Of a stretch of 64,000 bases of DNA, positions 25,179 through 35,884 are shown one piece after another. A program made the position numbers and the translations under genes. Within the stretch, counting starts at the first letter, position 1, and every line of letters begins with the position of its first letter. The stretch comes from Ligilactobacillus sp. WC1T17 (GTDB lineage: Bacteria; Bacillota; Bacilli; Lactobacillales; Lactobacillaceae). Where the stretch lies: assembly GCA_900110005.1 (NCBI GenBank), contig FOCC01000004.1, positions 103,101 to 167,100 on the forward strand. Direction: 5' to 3'. Below the pieces are notes generated by a model that worked only from the letters and a program-made list of their open reading frames with translations, was not told where the DNA came from and made no database searches.

Positions 25179-27322
25179 GTGGACAAAAGAAACGACCAAA
25201 TAACATGCAAAAAGTGACTCAAAGACAGCGGAATTTCGGAATGTGGTTTACCCTGCTTGTCATTGTTATTTTTTTAGTGTTTGGCAGTCGTTTTTTTTAT
25301 ATTGCTTTCAGTAAAAATGTGTCCGGGCATAATTTAACTGAAGAAGCCCGCAAACTTTATTTAAGTACAAATGAAATTAAAGCTAAAAGAGGCAGTATTT
25401 ATGATAATGCAGGTCAAGCAATTGTAGAAGATACGAAAAGATATTCAATCTATATTGTCTTATCCAAGGTCAAAAATGCTAATGGCCTGCAGGATAATAA
25501 AAAAGAACAGGCTGCGGTTATTTTAAATAAATATTTGGGTATCAGTAAAGAAAGCTTGCTAGCATACTTTAACACCCCCATGGCATATCAAGTTGAAGTC
25601 GGTAATAAAGGTAAAAATATCTCACTGTCAACTAAAAGCAGTATTGAATTGGAAATGAAAAAAAATAATATTCATGGGATTCACTTTACATCTTTTGCTG
25701 ACCGGCTTTATCCTAATGGTACTTTTGCTTCGCATTTGATTGGTGTAACGTCTAAAAGCAAAGACGGAACGCTGTATGGCACTATGGGACTTGAAGCTGT
25801 TTTTAACAATATTTTAAGCGGTAAAAACGGCGTTAATAAAGAGGCTCTTGATGCTCGGGGTATTAAGCTGAATAATATCAAGGAAAAATCAGTCAAAGCC
25901 AAAAACGGGTCTGATATTTATACAACCCTTGATTCCAGAACACAGCTTTATTTGGAGTCTTTGCTGACGCAGGCTCAAAATACTTACCATCCTAAAGTGA
26001 TTAATGCTATTTTGATGAATGCCAAAACAGGTGCGATTATTGCTGCCAGCCAGCGACCAACTTTTAATCCGCAAACTAAAGACGGTATTTCAGACCAATG
26101 GAAAAATACTTTATTGGAAGATACTTATGAACCAGGTTCCGTGATGAAAATTTTAACGATGGCAGCAGCTATTGATAGCGGCAATTATAATGCCAGCGCT
26201 TATTATAAATCAGGTACGATGAAAGTCGGTACGCAGCAAGTAACAGACTGGGTGCCAAGCGGATGGGGGTATTTAACCTATCGGCAGGGTTTTATCCGTT
26301 CGTCTAATGTTGGCATGGCTAAGCTGGAAGAAAAGATGGGCGCTAAGCTGTGGGAAAAATATATTAAAAAATTTGGTTTGCTCAAATCAACTAATTCCGG
26401 TTTATCTAATAATGAATCAAGCGGAAGTATTGAATTTAAATATCCGATTGAGCAGGCTAACACAGCTTTTGGTCAAGGAATTAATGTAACGCCTTTTCAA
26501 GTTGTGCAGGCTATCTCAGCCGTGGCTAATGATGGTGTGATGGTTAAGCCTTATTTAATTAAAAAAATTGTCGATTCGACCACAGGCAAGGTGCTTAAAA
26601 CGGGGAAAAAGACCGTTGTCGGCAAACCGATTAGTGCTCAAAGCGCTAAGCAGGTTAGGGAAATGATGCGCGAAGTCGTTACCAGCAAAGAAGGTACGGG
26701 GCAATCATATAAAATTTCCGGTTATGATATTGGGGTTAAAACAGGGACAGCTCAAATAGCTTCCAGCAGTGGGGGGTATTTAACTGGAGATACAAACTAT
26801 GTCTTTTCTGTTGCAGGAATGGCTCCTTTAAATAACCCCAAATATATTTTATATATTACGATGAAGCAGCCGCAGACTTTTGCCGGCAAAGAAGCAACGC
26901 AAATGTTGGCAGGTATCTTTAATCCTTTGATGAAGCGCATTTTGGACAGGTCAAAAGATGAAAGTCAAACAGCAACGACGGTTAAACTTACAAACATGGT
27001 CGGTGAAAATCCAAGTATCATGCGTAAAAAATTAACGCAATCCGGTTTGATAGTGACAACGATTGGAAATGGTACTAAGATAGTAAAGCAGTCAATTGCA
27101 GCTAATAAGACTGTGCTTTTGGGGCAAAGAATTATTTTATTAACAAATAAAAATCAAACACTGCCGGATCTTAAAGGCTGGTCACGAGCGGATGTGCTTA
27201 AATTGCAGCAATTAACCAAACTTAAAATCAACCTTAAAGGTTCAGGCTATGTGGCTTCACAAAATGTGAAAGCTGGCAGTGCTTTAAATAAAATCAACCA
27301 ACTTGAAGTTATATTAAAATAA
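25175..27322 (+). CDS. pbpX: Division-specific penicillin-binding protein (PBP2x/PBP2B type) with PASTA domains
   Basis: The 715-residue class B transpeptidase has one N-terminal membrane segment (about 23-45), a dimerisation region, and the transpeptidase domain with SVMK (S322, K325), SSN and KTGTAQ motifs. Two C-terminal PASTA domains (about residues 600-715) follow. It cross-links septal peptidoglycan as partner of FtsW (57921). PASTA domains at the end match the Streptococcus PBP2x and B. subtilis PBP2B arrangement. Mutations here commonly affect beta-lactam susceptibility in related species, but nothing unusual is seen. Confidence 0.95.
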   Translation: MSGQKKRPNNMQKVTQRQRNFGMWFTLLVIVIFLVFGSRFFYIAFSKNVSGHNLTEEARKLYLSTNEIKAKRGSIYDNAGQAIVEDTKRYSIYIVLSKVKNANGLQDNKKEQAAVILNKYLGISKESLLAYFNTPMAYQVEVGNKGKNISLSTKSSIELEMKKNNIHGIHFTSFADRLYPNGTFASHLIGVTSKSKDGTLYGTMGLEAVFNNILSGKNGVNKEALDARGIKLNNIKEKSVKAKNGSDIYTTLDSRTQLYLESLLTQAQNTYHPKVINAILMNAKTGAIIAASQRPTFNPQTKDGISDQWKNTLLEDTYEPGSVMKILTMAAAIDSGNYNASAYYKSGTMKVGTQQVTDWVPSGWGYLTYRQGFIRSSNVGMAKLEEKMGAKLWEKYIKKFGLLKSTNSGLSNNESSGSIEFKYPIEQANTAFGQGINVTPFQVVQAISAVANDGVMVKPYLIKKIVDSTTGKVLKTGKKTVVGKPISAQSAKQVREMMREVVTSKEGTGQSYKISGYDIGVKTGTAQIASSSGGYLTGDTNYVFSVAGMAPLNNPKYILYITMKQPQTFAGKEATQMLAGIFNPLMKRILDRSKDESQTATTVKLTNMVGENPSIMRKKLTQSGLIVTTIGNGTKIVKQSIAANKTVLLGQRIILLTNKNQTLPDLKGWSRADVLKLQQLTKLKINLKGSGYVASQNVKAGSALNKINQLEVILK

Positions 27323-27352
27323 AAGGCATTAAGAGGAAGGAAGAACAAAGAA

Positions 27353-28321
27353 ATGAATTTGTTTCCAATATTAGTAAGTACTTTGTCAAGTTTCATCTTG
27401 ACAGCACTTTTTACACCACTTTTTATCAATTTTGCTCATAAAAAAAATCAAGGGCAAATGATTAGAGAAGATGGGCCGCAATGGCATCAAAAGAAGGCCG
27501 GTACGCCAACGATGGGGGGGTTAGTGTTTAATACGGCGATCTTAGTTACCGGTATTTGGGTGCCCTTGTGCTTTAAGGTTATGACCCCGATGGGTGTAGC
27601 TTTAGACATTACCATGGTTTTATATGGACTCATCGGTTTTTGGGATGATTCCATTAAGTTATTTAAACGGCAAAATGAAGGCTTTACGCCAGGGCAAAAA
27701 TTATTCTGCCAGATTGTGGGCGGCTTGATTTTTATCGCATTTTACGCGCATGAACATCTGCCTTTTTCGTTGAGTTTATTTGACTATAACTTAAATGTCG
27801 GCCCCATCTTTTTCACCATTTTTGTTATTTTTTGGTTGGTTGGTTTTTCAAATGCAGTTAATTTAACCGATGGACTTGACGGTTTGGTTTCCGGACAGGC
27901 CATTATTGCTTTTGGCGCTTTTGGGATTATTGCCTATCACCAACGGCAATTTGACGTTGTGATGTTTTGTTTAGCCGTCATCGGTGCTTTATTAGCCTTT
28001 TTAGGCTTTAACCATAAACCAGCTAAAATTTTTATGGGTGACATGGGTTCATTAGCGTTAGGCGGGGCCTTGGCTGCGGTATCTATCGTTGTGCACCATG
28101 AATTTTTGCTGCTGCTGATTGGGATTATTTTTGTTTGTGAAACGCTCAGTGTTATCTTGCAGGTTGCTTCGTTTAAACTGACGGGCAAGCGGATTTTCAA
28201 GATGAGCCCAATTCATCACCACTTTGAATTGTGCGGCTGGAGCGAATGGAAAATTGACTTGACATTTTGGGCAATCGGTTTGATTGCCGCCATTATTGGC
28301 GTATACGCTGTTATTGGATAA
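27353..28321 (+). CDS. mraY: Phospho-N-acetylmuramoyl-pentapeptide-transferase
   Basis: The 322-residue polytopic enzyme has about ten membrane segments and the family motifs TPTMGG, the Mg-site NLTDGLDGL, and the HHHFE loop. It transfers phospho-MurNAc-pentapeptide to undecaprenyl phosphate, giving lipid I. The start is ATG 27353 with GAGGAAGG upstream. Fourteen bases separate it from murD. Confidence 0.97.
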   Translation: MNLFPILVSTLSSFILTALFTPLFINFAHKKNQGQMIREDGPQWHQKKAGTPTMGGLVFNTAILVTGIWVPLCFKVMTPMGVALDITMVLYGLIGFWDDSIKLFKRQNEGFTPGQKLFCQIVGGLIFIAFYAHEHLPFSLSLFDYNLNVGPIFFTIFVIFWLVGFSNAVNLTDGLDGLVSGQAIIAFGAFGIIAYHQRQFDVVMFCLAVIGALLAFLGFNHKPAKIFMGDMGSLALGGALAAVSIVVHHEFLLLLIGIIFVCETLSVILQVASFKLTGKRIFKMSPIHHHFELCGWSEWKIDLTFWAIGLIAAIIGVYAVIG

Positions 28322-28335
28322 GGAAGGTATTTTTG

Positions 28336-29706
28336 ATGAAAGACATTAATGATTATCGTGGAAAAAATGTATTAGTTGTTGGTTTAGGCAAAAGCGGCAT
28401 CAATGCCGCCTACCTGTTGCACAAATTAGGTGCACAGGTAACAATCAATGATAAAAAAGAATTAACAGATCAAGCGCAGCTGAAGATTTTTGCGGATTTA
28501 TCAATTAAGTGCGTGACAGGTTCCCACCCTTTGTCGTTGCTTGATCAAGCCGATTTGGTAGTTAAAAATCCAGGGATTCCCTATCATAATGAGTTAATTG
28601 CCGAAGCTGTTAAACGGCAAATAAAAATTATTACTGAACCGGAATTAGCTTATGAAATTGCTGAAGCAGAATTTATTGGCGTTACCGGTACCAACGGCAA
28701 GACGACCACGACCACAATGATTGCCTTAATGCTGGCACATGCTGCCAAATTTGACCATGCATATACTTGTGGCAATATTGGTATTCCAGCTACTGAAGTG
28801 GCACAAAAAGCTACTAAAAAGGATGTCATGGTTACTGAATTATCGAGTTTCCAATTGATGGGAATTGATCAATTAAGACCGCACATTGCTGTTTTAACCA
28901 ATGTCTATGAAGCTCATATTGATTATCACGGCTCAAGGGCTAATTACCTGGCTGCCAAAAAGCGTCTTTTGATGAATCAAACTGAAAATGATTACTTTGT
29001 CGTCAACTATGATGATGCTGAATGGGTTGCTTTGGCCAAAGAAGCCAAGGCTCAAGTTGTGCCTTTTTCACGGCAAGGCAAAGTTGAAACGGGCGCTTAT
29101 GTTAAAGATGGCGCTATCTACTTCAAACAGGAAAAATTATTGAATGAAGCAGACATTAAAGTTCCTGGCTCCCACAATGTAGAAAATGCCTTAGCAGCGA
29201 TTGCGGTTGCCAAGATTGAAGGAGTAGCCAATGAAGATATTGTGGAAGTCTTGAAGACTTTTTCAGGGGTTAGACACCGGACGCAATATGTGACAGAATA
29301 TCAAGGCCGTAAATTTTATAATGATTCAAAAGCAACCAATATTGAAGCAACGCAAAAGGCTTTAGCCGGCTTTAAAGCACCGATTGTTTTGCTGTGCGGC
29401 GGGCTGGATCGGGGCTTTACCTTTGAACGTTTAGTGCCATTTTTAAAAGAACATGTTAAAGCCATGGTTGTCTTTGGACAAACTGCTGATTTGTTGGCTG
29501 AAGCTGGTAAAGCTGCCGGTATCGAAAAAATTTTAAAAGTAGCAGATTCAACGGCTGCTGTAAAGCCAGCCTTTGAATTTAGCGAACAAGGCGATGTAAT
29601 TTTGCTGTCACCTGCGTGTGCTAGCTGGGATCAGTGGCCAACGTTTGAAGCCCGCGGGGATGCCTTTGTTGATGAAGTGATGTCACTAACAGGAGGTTCC
29701 AAATAA
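28336..29706 (+). CDS. murD: UDP-N-acetylmuramoyl-L-alanine--D-glutamate ligase
   Basis: The 456-residue Mur ligase has an N-terminal UDP-binding Rossmann domain (VVGLGKSGINAA), the ATP loop GVTGTNGKTTTT (about residues 117-128), and a C-terminal domain with LCGGLDRG and SPACASWDQ. It adds D-glutamate to UDP-MurNAc-L-Ala in the cytosol. The open frame extends upstream into mraY, but ATG 28336 has AAGGAAGG in front and matches family start. It is followed immediately by murG. Confidence 0.97.
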   Translation: MKDINDYRGKNVLVVGLGKSGINAAYLLHKLGAQVTINDKKELTDQAQLKIFADLSIKCVTGSHPLSLLDQADLVVKNPGIPYHNELIAEAVKRQIKIITEPELAYEIAEAEFIGVTGTNGKTTTTTMIALMLAHAAKFDHAYTCGNIGIPATEVAQKATKKDVMVTELSSFQLMGIDQLRPHIAVLTNVYEAHIDYHGSRANYLAAKKRLLMNQTENDYFVVNYDDAEWVALAKEAKAQVVPFSRQGKVETGAYVKDGAIYFKQEKLLNEADIKVPGSHNVENALAAIAVAKIEGVANEDIVEVLKTFSGVRHRTQYVTEYQGRKFYNDSKATNIEATQKALAGFKAPIVLLCGGLDRGFTFERLVPFLKEHVKAMVVFGQTADLLAEAGKAAGIEKILKVADSTAAVKPAFEFSEQGDVILLSPACASWDQWPTFEARGDAFVDEVMSLTGGSK

Positions 29707-30801
29707 ATGCGGTTATTAGTTTCTGGCGGGGGTACCGGTGGACATATTTATCCGGCTCTAGCTTTAATTGAAGCCTTAAAAGCCAAAGATAAGGATGCTG
29801 AAATTTTATATGTGGGGACAAATAAAGGACTCGAATCACGCATTGTACCTAATGCTGGGATTAAATTCAAAGCAATTGAGATTCAAGGTTTTAAACGGTC
29901 TTTATCCCTCGAAAATTTAAAAACCATTTACCTTTTCTTGAAGAGTGTGCATGAATCAAAGAAAATTATCAAAGAATTCAAACCTGATGTAGTAATTGGC
30001 ACCGGTGGCTATGTCTGCGGTGCAGTTGTATATGCAGCATCAAGAATGCATATTCCTACAGTTATTCATGAACAAAACAGTATTGCTGGGGTAACAAATA
30101 AATTTTTAGCCCATTTTGTTGATAAGATTTGTATTTGTTTTGATAATGTAAAAAAAGATTTCCCACAAAAAGATAAATTGGTTTTTACCGGTAATCCACG
30201 GGCCCAACAAGTGGCTGGTATGCAAAAAAGCGGACGCTTAAAGGAATTTGGCTTAGATTCGCAGCAAAAGACCGTTTTGATTTTTGGCGGATCTAGAGGA
30301 GCTTTGCATATTAATGAAAGTGCCTTGGCAAGTATCAAGTATTTTAAAGACCAGCCGTGGCAGGTTTTATTTGTGACTGGTCAAGTTCATTATGATAAAT
30401 TAATGCAGTCTAAAGAAGCGCAAAATTTGCCTAAAAATGTTGTTATTGTACCATATATTAATGACATGCCGTCGATTTTGCCTGAAATTTCGCTTATTGT
30501 AGGACGGGCAGGGGCGACAAGTTTAGCTGAAATTACGGCTTTAGGTATTCCGGCTATTTTAATTCCAAGCCCTTATGTCACCCATGACCACCAAACGCAT
30601 AATGCACAAAGTTTGGTTGATCAAAAAGCAGCTTTAATGATTAAAGAAGCTGATTTAACCGGGGAAAGCCTATTTGAAGCAGTGTCTAGTCTGGAAAATG
30701 ATGCTCAAAAAATGCAAACGATGGCGCAAAATGCCAAAAAAGCCGGCGTACCAGATGCAGCTGATCGCGTGCTTAAAGTGTTAACAAATTTGGTTAAGTA
30801 A
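29707..30801 (+). CDS. murG: UDP-N-acetylglucosamine--undecaprenyl-pyrophosphoryl-MurNAc-pentapeptide transferase
   Basis: The 364-residue GT28 glycosyltransferase has the N-terminal glycine-rich loop [15 protein letters not shown] (residues 6-20), the GTGGYVCG segment, and the [10 protein letters not shown] motif in the C-terminal half. It adds GlcNAc to lipid I, producing lipid II, on the inner face of the membrane. The ATG follows the murD stop without a gap; the RBS AGGAGG lies inside the end of murD. Confidence 0.97.
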   Translation: MRLLVSGGGTGGHIYPALALIEALKAKDKDAEILYVGTNKGLESRIVPNAGIKFKAIEIQGFKRSLSLENLKTIYLFLKSVHESKKIIKEFKPDVVIGTGGYVCGAVVYAASRMHIPTVIHEQNSIAGVTNKFLAHFVDKICICFDNVKKDFPQKDKLVFTGNPRAQQVAGMQKSGRLKEFGLDSQQKTVLIFGGSRGALHINESALASIKYFKDQPWQVLFVTGQVHYDKLMQSKEAQNLPKNVVIVPYINDMPSILPEISLIVGRAGATSLAEITALGIPAILIPSPYVTHDHQTHNAQSLVDQKAALMIKEADLTGESLFEAVSSLENDAQKMQTMAQNAKKAGVPDAADRVLKVLTNLVK

Positions 30802-30823
30802 TTGAAAGGAGGAGCCTAAAAAA

Positions 30824-31633
30824 ATGAATAATAAAAAAAGCTCCTCCAAGTTGACTAAATGGCGTAAAGTTCAAGCACAAAGAAAGAAAACTTCAACCAG
30901 TGCACGTTATCATCCGATAGCCCAGGTTCCCCAAACGATGCAATTACAAAAAAAGCGTCTTTTAAGAAAAACGGTTCCTTTGTTACTGTTCTTTTTCATT
31001 ACAGGTCTAATTTCTTTTTACCTTTCTTCACCGCAAAGCCGCTTGGAACAAGTCAAGGTTACGGGATGTGATTATCAAACCCGCAAAGAAATTATTCAAC
31101 AAAGCGGACTTAAGTATTACAGCTCAATTCCACTTTTAAAAATTAACGAAGAAAAGCTGATACAAAAATTAAAGCACAAGATTCCCAGCTTAAAAGCAGT
31201 TAACTTTAACTTCAAAGGTAATCGTTTAACCATTGAAGTTAAAGAGTATGCGACGATTGCTTATTTCGAAAAAAATAACCAATATTACCGGATTACGCAG
31301 TCGGGATTAATGAATCAAACAGGGACTTCAAAAATGACGGGAGTTTATCCGGTGATTATCGGTGATTGCAAAAAAAGTCAGCTTAAGCAGTTAAGCAAGC
31401 AGTTAGCTGAGATTGACAGTAAGATTGAAAATTGTATTTCGGAAATTCATTTTACGCCAACCAAAGTTGACCCTGATAAATTGCACTTGTACATGAATGA
31501 TGGCAATGAAGTTTTGGCACAGATTTCAACTTTGGCTAAAAAAATGAATTATTATCCGCAGTACACGGCTAAAATGAACTTCAAAGGTATCATCGATTTA
31601 GAAGTTGGTGCTTATGCTTATCCAAAAAATTAA
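30824..31633 (+). CDS. divIB: Cell division protein DivIB/FtsQ
   Basis: The 269-residue bitopic protein has a basic cytoplasmic N terminus (about 1-48), one membrane segment (about 49-66), then an extracellular POTRA domain (from about 70: LEQVKVTGCDYQTRKEI) and a beta domain. It stabilises FtsL and DivIC in the divisome. The RBS AAAGGAGG precedes the ATG. It is the last gene before an internal promoter that serves ftsAZ. Confidence 0.94.
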   Translation: MNNKKSSSKLTKWRKVQAQRKKTSTSARYHPIAQVPQTMQLQKKRLLRKTVPLLLFFFITGLISFYLSSPQSRLEQVKVTGCDYQTRKEIIQQSGLKYYSSIPLLKINEEKLIQKLKHKIPSLKAVNFNFKGNRLTIEVKEYATIAYFEKNNQYYRITQSGLMNQTGTSKMTGVYPVIIGDCKKSQLKQLSKQLAEIDSKIENCISEIHFTPTKVDPDKLHLYMNDGNEVLAQISTLAKKMNYYPQYTAKMNFKGIIDLEVGAYAYPKN

Positions 31634-31661
31634 AAAAACGTGAAGATTAAACTAATAATAC

Positions 31662-31691
31662 TTGACAATTGTCGTGAAAGCTAGCTATATG
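31662..31691 (+). promoter_or_regulatory. Promoter of ftsA-ftsZ
   Basis: Consensus TTGACA (31662-31667) and TATATG (31686-31691) are 18 bp apart in the 133-bp divIB-ftsA spacer. A second AT-rich start region (TGtTAAAAT, about 31703-31711) may add a further promoter. Confidence 0.72.
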
Positions 31692-31766
31692 TGTTTTTTT
31701 TATGTTAAAATTATACCATGCGAATAATATAGTATTTTATTAAAATAAATTAAGGGAGGCAAATCG

Positions 31767-33110
31767 ATGGATAATTCTGGTATTTATGTTGGCTTAGACA
31801 TTGGGACAACGTCAATCAAGGTTGTCATTGCTGAATATATAAAGAATCAGATGAACATCATCGGTTATGGCAATACCCGTTCTGCAGGTCTGAATCGTGG
31901 AGTGATTGTTGATATTGATCAAGTCGTTTTGGCAATCAAAAATGCTGTTAAGCAAGCCGAAGAAAAAGCATCACGTTCGATTACCGAAGTTAGTGTTGGA
32001 GTTCCAGCTAACTTACTTGCCATCGAACGTTGTAAGGGAATAATTGCTGTTGGAAATGATGACGGTAGTTCCAGAGAAATAACTGATGATGATGTAAGAA
32101 AAGTTACAGAAGCTTCATTAGTGCATAATCTGCCACCAGAACGCGCTGTAATTGATATTATTCCAGATGAATTTATTGTCGATGGATTTAATGGGATTAA
32201 AGATCCGCGAGGAATGGTTGGCGTTAGAATGGAAATGAATGGCGTCAAATATACCGGACCTAAGACGATTTTGCACAATATCAAAAAATGTGTGCAAAAA
32301 GCTGGTTTAAGGGTAAGAGATTTAGTGGTTGCGCCTTTAGCTTTAGCTAATATTGCTTTAAGTGATGGTGAACAGGATTTTGGTGCTATTTTGGTTGACT
32401 TAGGCGGTGGTCAAACTACGGCTGCTGTGATTCATGATCATAAGCTAAAGTATACTTATGTTGATCAAGAAGGCGGCAATTTTGTAACACGTGATATCTC
32501 TGTTGTTTTAAATACTTCACTGGAAAATGCTGAATTATTAAAGCAAAATTATGGTTTTGCTGACGCAACGATGGCCTCTGATGAAGAACGTTTTCCGGTT
32601 AAGGTCGTCGGTAAACAAGAGCCGATGATGATAACGGAAAAACATTTGGCAGAAATTATCGAGGCACGCATGCGGCAAATTTTTGAAAAACTGGCGGCTG
32701 ATTTAAATCATATTCATGCTTTGAATTTGCCGGGTGGTGTTGTCATAACCGGCGGGTTGGCTTCACTGCCTGGGGTAGCTGAATTAGCAGCTAAAATTTT
32801 GGGTGTACATGTTTCAATCTATACCCCGCAAGAGATGAATTTAAGAATTCCGGCTTATTCACAAGTGATTGGAATTGTTGATTACATTACGCGTGAAAGT
32901 GAAATTAATCAAATTGTGCGGCACACAGTAGACGGAACTTATCCGACAATCGCTGCAAATAAAGTGGAAACAATGACAAATGAACCACAAATAAATACTA
33001 GTACCAGAGAAGATTTTGCTGAAACAGAAGATGACATCGAGCTTAAATCAGGCTGGTTGGCTGGTTTAAAAAAGAAATTAACTGATCTCTTTAATGGTGA
33101 TGATCAATAG
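31767..33110 (+). CDS. ftsA: Cell division protein FtsA
   Basis: The 447-residue actin-like protein has the phosphate loop VGLDIGTTSIKVV (about residues 8-20), an SHS2 insertion, LVDLGGGQTTAA and GGVVITGGLA nucleotide contacts. After a linker comes a C-terminal amphipathic membrane helix (GWLAGLKKKLTDLF). FtsA tethers FtsZ to the membrane. Start and RBS (AGGGAGG) are clear. It forms a pair with ftsZ 20 nt downstream. Confidence 0.97.
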   Translation: MDNSGIYVGLDIGTTSIKVVIAEYIKNQMNIIGYGNTRSAGLNRGVIVDIDQVVLAIKNAVKQAEEKASRSITEVSVGVPANLLAIERCKGIIAVGNDDGSSREITDDDVRKVTEASLVHNLPPERAVIDIIPDEFIVDGFNGIKDPRGMVGVRMEMNGVKYTGPKTILHNIKKCVQKAGLRVRDLVVAPLALANIALSDGEQDFGAILVDLGGGQTTAAVIHDHKLKYTYVDQEGGNFVTRDISVVLNTSLENAELLKQNYGFADATMASDEERFPVKVVGKQEPMMITEKHLAEIIEARMRQIFEKLAADLNHIHALNLPGGVVITGGLASLPGVAELAAKILGVHVSIYTPQEMNLRIPAYSQVIGIVDYITRESEINQIVRHTVDGTYPTIAANKVETMTNEPQINTSTREDFAETEDDIELKSGWLAGLKKKLTDLFNGDDQ

Positions 33111-33130
33111 GGCACAATGGAGGATGAAAA

Positions 33131-34357
33131 ATGGATTTTTCAATGGATGATATCACAACAGAAAACGCCAGAATTAAGGTCATCGGTGTCGGTGGGGCTG
33201 GTAGCAACGCTGTTAACCGTATGATTGAAGATGACGTCAAAGGCGTTGAATTTATTGTAGCTAACACAGATGTGCAAGCTTTAAAAGGTTCAAGAGCTGA
33301 AACAAAAATTCAGTTGGGACCTAAACTGACCAGAGGGTTGGGTGCAGGTTCTAATCCTGATACAGGTAGCAAAGCTGCTCAAGAAAGTGAAGAAGCTATT
33401 TCAGAAACTTTAAAAGGGGCCGATATGGTCTTTGTGACTGCCGGAATGGGCGGCGGAACAGGAACTGGTGCAGCCCCAATTATTGCTAAAATTGCTAAAG
33501 AACAGGGAGCTTTAACCGTTGGGGTTGTTACGCGTCCATTTTCTTTTGAAGGCCCTAAGCGAGCTAAATTTGCCGCTGAAGGCTTAGCTCAATTAAAAGC
33601 TCAGGTTGATACTTTAGTGGTGATTGCCAACAATCGCTTATTAGAAATTGTTGACAAGAAAACTCCGATTCTTGAAGCTTTCAAGGAAGCTGATAATGTC
33701 TTGCGTCAAGGTGTGCAAGGTATTTCTGATTTAATTACATCACCTGGTGTGGTTAATTTGGACTTTGCCGATGTCAAAACCGTTATGCAAAATCAAGGTG
33801 CTGCTTTGATGGGCATTGGGTCAGCTACTGGCGAAAATGCTGCTGCTGAAGCAACAAAACAAGCGATTTCTTCTCCATTGCTTGAAGTTTCAATTGATGG
33901 CGCTGAAAATGTTTTGTTAAATGTTACTGGTGGCTTAAATCTTTCCTTGGTAGCCGCTGAAGAAGCATCAAATATTGTTTCTCAAGCAGCTAATAAGAAC
34001 CCGAATATCATCTTTGGGACTTCAATTAATCCTGATTTGGAAGATGAAGTAATTGTAACAGTGGTAGCTACCGGCATTGATAGCAAAAAAACGGAAGCAC
34101 CTGCTCAAAAAAAAGCTCGTCCGAGTGCTAATGATGTTAAAACAAGTGTTAGCCCAGTTCAGACGCGTAAAGCAGATTCTTTGAGCGATTGGGATATTAC
34201 CCGTGAAATCAACGGAACCAAAAATACAGCGCGCGAGACAGAGTTTGAAAATGTCGAAAAGACTGAATTCAATGTTTTCGGCTCAAATTCTTCCTTTGGT
34301 GATGATGATAATGACGATTTGAGTACACCGCCATTTTTAAATCACCGCGGTAACTAA
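33131..34357 (+). CDS. ftsZ: Cell division GTPase FtsZ
   Basis: The 408-residue tubulin homologue has [11 protein letters not shown] at the N terminus and the tubulin signature GGGTGTG at residues 107-113. A variable linker (about 320-390) precedes a conserved C-terminal peptide ([14 protein letters not shown]) that binds FtsA, SepF and EzrA. It polymerises into the Z-ring at midcell. The length and motifs are standard. Confidence 0.98.
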   Translation: MDFSMDDITTENARIKVIGVGGAGSNAVNRMIEDDVKGVEFIVANTDVQALKGSRAETKIQLGPKLTRGLGAGSNPDTGSKAAQESEEAISETLKGADMVFVTAGMGGGTGTGAAPIIAKIAKEQGALTVGVVTRPFSFEGPKRAKFAAEGLAQLKAQVDTLVVIANNRLLEIVDKKTPILEAFKEADNVLRQGVQGISDLITSPGVVNLDFADVKTVMQNQGAALMGIGSATGENAAAEATKQAISSPLLEVSIDGAENVLLNVTGGLNLSLVAAEEASNIVSQAANKNPNIIFGTSINPDLEDEVIVTVVATGIDSKKTEAPAQKKARPSANDVKTSVSPVQTRKADSLSDWDITREINGTKNTARETEFENVEKTEFNVFGSNSSFGDDDNDDLSTPPFLNHRGN

Positions 34358-34377
34358 GAGATAAAAGGAGTTTAAAA

Positions 34378-34803
34378 ATGGCGTTTAACTTTTTGAATGA
34401 ACTTATTCATCCTACCGACGACGAATATGAAGATTATGATGACTATGAAACTTCAAAGCCTACGCCAGAAGTAGCACCAGAAAATAACAAAAAAGTCATG
34501 TCTTTAGTTAACCATGCCTCTGAAAAGAAGATTATGCTGTTTGAACCGCGGATTTTTTCCGATGTTAAGGGTATTTCACAGCGGTTATTGAATGGTCAGG
34601 CTGCAGTAGTTAATTTTCAAAGAATCGATGATGCACAAGCACATCGTGTGATTGATTTTTTATCAGGGGTGACTTTTGCGATTAATGGCAAAATCAGCCG
34701 TGTAGGTGAAAAAATTTTCTTATGTACACCAGAAGATTTTGTGGTGGAAGGCGATTTAACTGATATGAGAAAAGAAGACGGCTTTGAAATGCGAGGTGTT
34801 TAA
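34378..34803 (+). CDS. sepF: Cell division protein SepF
   Basis: The 141-residue protein has a short N-terminal membrane-binding helix (MAFNFLNEL), an acidic linker and a C-terminal SepF fold (about 55-141). SepF forms rings that bind the FtsZ C-terminal peptide and aid septum formation. Position between ftsZ and yggT is as in other Firmicutes. The next gene starts on the following base. Confidence 0.95.
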   Translation: MAFNFLNELIHPTDDEYEDYDDYETSKPTPEVAPENNKKVMSLVNHASEKKIMLFEPRIFSDVKGISQRLLNGQAAVVNFQRIDDAQAHRVIDFLSGVTFAINGKISRVGEKIFLCTPEDFVVEGDLTDMRKEDGFEMRGV

Positions 34804-35064
34804 TTGCTCACTTTAATTGTTGCAGATTTATTTAGAATTTATGGTTTGCTGATTGTGGTTTATTGCTTTTTATCGTGGTTTCCCAATGCCCAAAATAGCA
34901 AATTTGGCTATTACATTAGCCGCATTTGCGAACCATATTTGAGTTTGTTTGACTTTATTCCGCCAATTGCAGGCATTAGTTTTTCGCCGATTATAGCCTT
35001 AATAGTGCTTGATTTTGTGGAACGCGGCCTGCTTTTATTGATGGGAATATTAGGTATTTACTAG
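34804..35064 (+). CDS. YggT family membrane protein
   Basis: The 86-residue protein has two membrane segments with the YggT pattern (IYGLLIVVYCFLSWFPNA, then PP.AGISFSPIIALIVLDF). YggT proteins are conserved beside sepF; their role is unknown, perhaps in division or osmotic response. The start codon is TTG directly after the sepF stop; the sepF end (GCGAGGTG) can serve as RBS. No upstream ATG is available. Confidence 0.9.
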   Translation: MLTLIVADLFRIYGLLIVVYCFLSWFPNAQNSKFGYYISRICEPYLSLFDFIPPIAGISFSPIIALIVLDFVERGLLLLMGILGIY

Positions 35065-35067
35065 GAT

Positions 35068-35865
35068 TTGGTGGTTAAGTTGAAGGAAGGAATTTATCAG
35101 CACTTTAGGCCGGAAGAAGCCAGCATGATTGACAGCTTGTGGGATTTAGCAGGGCGTGCGCAAGATGAGTATCGACCGATTTTGACGCATTTTTTAAATC
35201 CTAGGCAGCAATATCTTGCTAAAGTAGTTGCTGATACGATTGAAGTTAAGCTGGCTTTTGCAGGTGGCTTAGATGCTAGTGAACGCAAACGGGCTTTATT
35301 TTATCCTGAATATTATCAACCAGAAGATTCTGATTTTTCATTGGCTCTTTTGGAAATTAAGTATCCAGTTAAATTTGCCCAGCTGCAGCATGGCCGAGTT
35401 TTAGGTACTTTAGCCAATTGCGGGTTAGACCGCGAAGTTTTAGGCGATATTCTGACAGATGGAGTGCGGTTCCAGGTTGTCTGTGAACAAGAAATTGCTA
35501 CCTATTTGGAAAATAATATTGACCGGATTGGCAAAATAAAAGTCCGTTTAGTAGAGCTGGCTTTAACTGAAATTATTAATCTTTTAACCGAGTGGGAACA
35601 GACCACCTTAATTTTAGCATCAAAGCGGTGTGACACCGTGATTGCAGCGGCGTATAATTTGTCGCGCAAACATGTCAAAGATTTATTGGCAGCTGATAAG
35701 GTTAACCTGAATTGGGTATTGCAAAATAAAGCTGACTTAGAAATTGGGTTACATGATATTATTTCAGTGCGTGGTTATGGGCGAATCCGGTTGGATGAAT
35801 TAACAGGCATTTCAAAAAAAGGCAAGTTAATCGCACAGGTTTCAGTGCTGAGAAAAACACGATAA
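35068..35865 (+). CDS. ylmH: YlmH family RNA-binding protein with S4 domain
   Basis: The 265-residue protein has an N-terminal YlmH region (about 1-180) and a C-terminal S4 RNA-binding domain (about 183-255: KRCDTVIAAAYNLSRKHVKDLL). B. subtilis YlmH is associated with ribosome quality control, recycling stalled 50S-nascent chains. The start is uncertain: TTG 35068, GTG 35071 and TTG 35080 are all in frame and the RBS is weak. It is followed 19 nt later by divIVA. Confidence 0.9.
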   Translation: MVVKLKEGIYQHFRPEEASMIDSLWDLAGRAQDEYRPILTHFLNPRQQYLAKVVADTIEVKLAFAGGLDASERKRALFYPEYYQPEDSDFSLALLEIKYPVKFAQLQHGRVLGTLANCGLDREVLGDILTDGVRFQVVCEQEIATYLENNIDRIGKIKVRLVELALTEIINLLTEWEQTTLILASKRCDTVIAAAYNLSRKHVKDLLAADKVNLNWVLQNKADLEIGLHDIISVRGYGRIRLDELTGISKKGKLIAQVSVLRKTR

Positions 35866-35884
35866 TTTTGGAGGTGACGGGGAA

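Noticed and set aside
28267..28335. Upstream extension of murD into mraY from a TTG
   Set aside because: It would overlap mraY by 55 bases in another frame; ATG 28336 has a good RBS and fits the family start.
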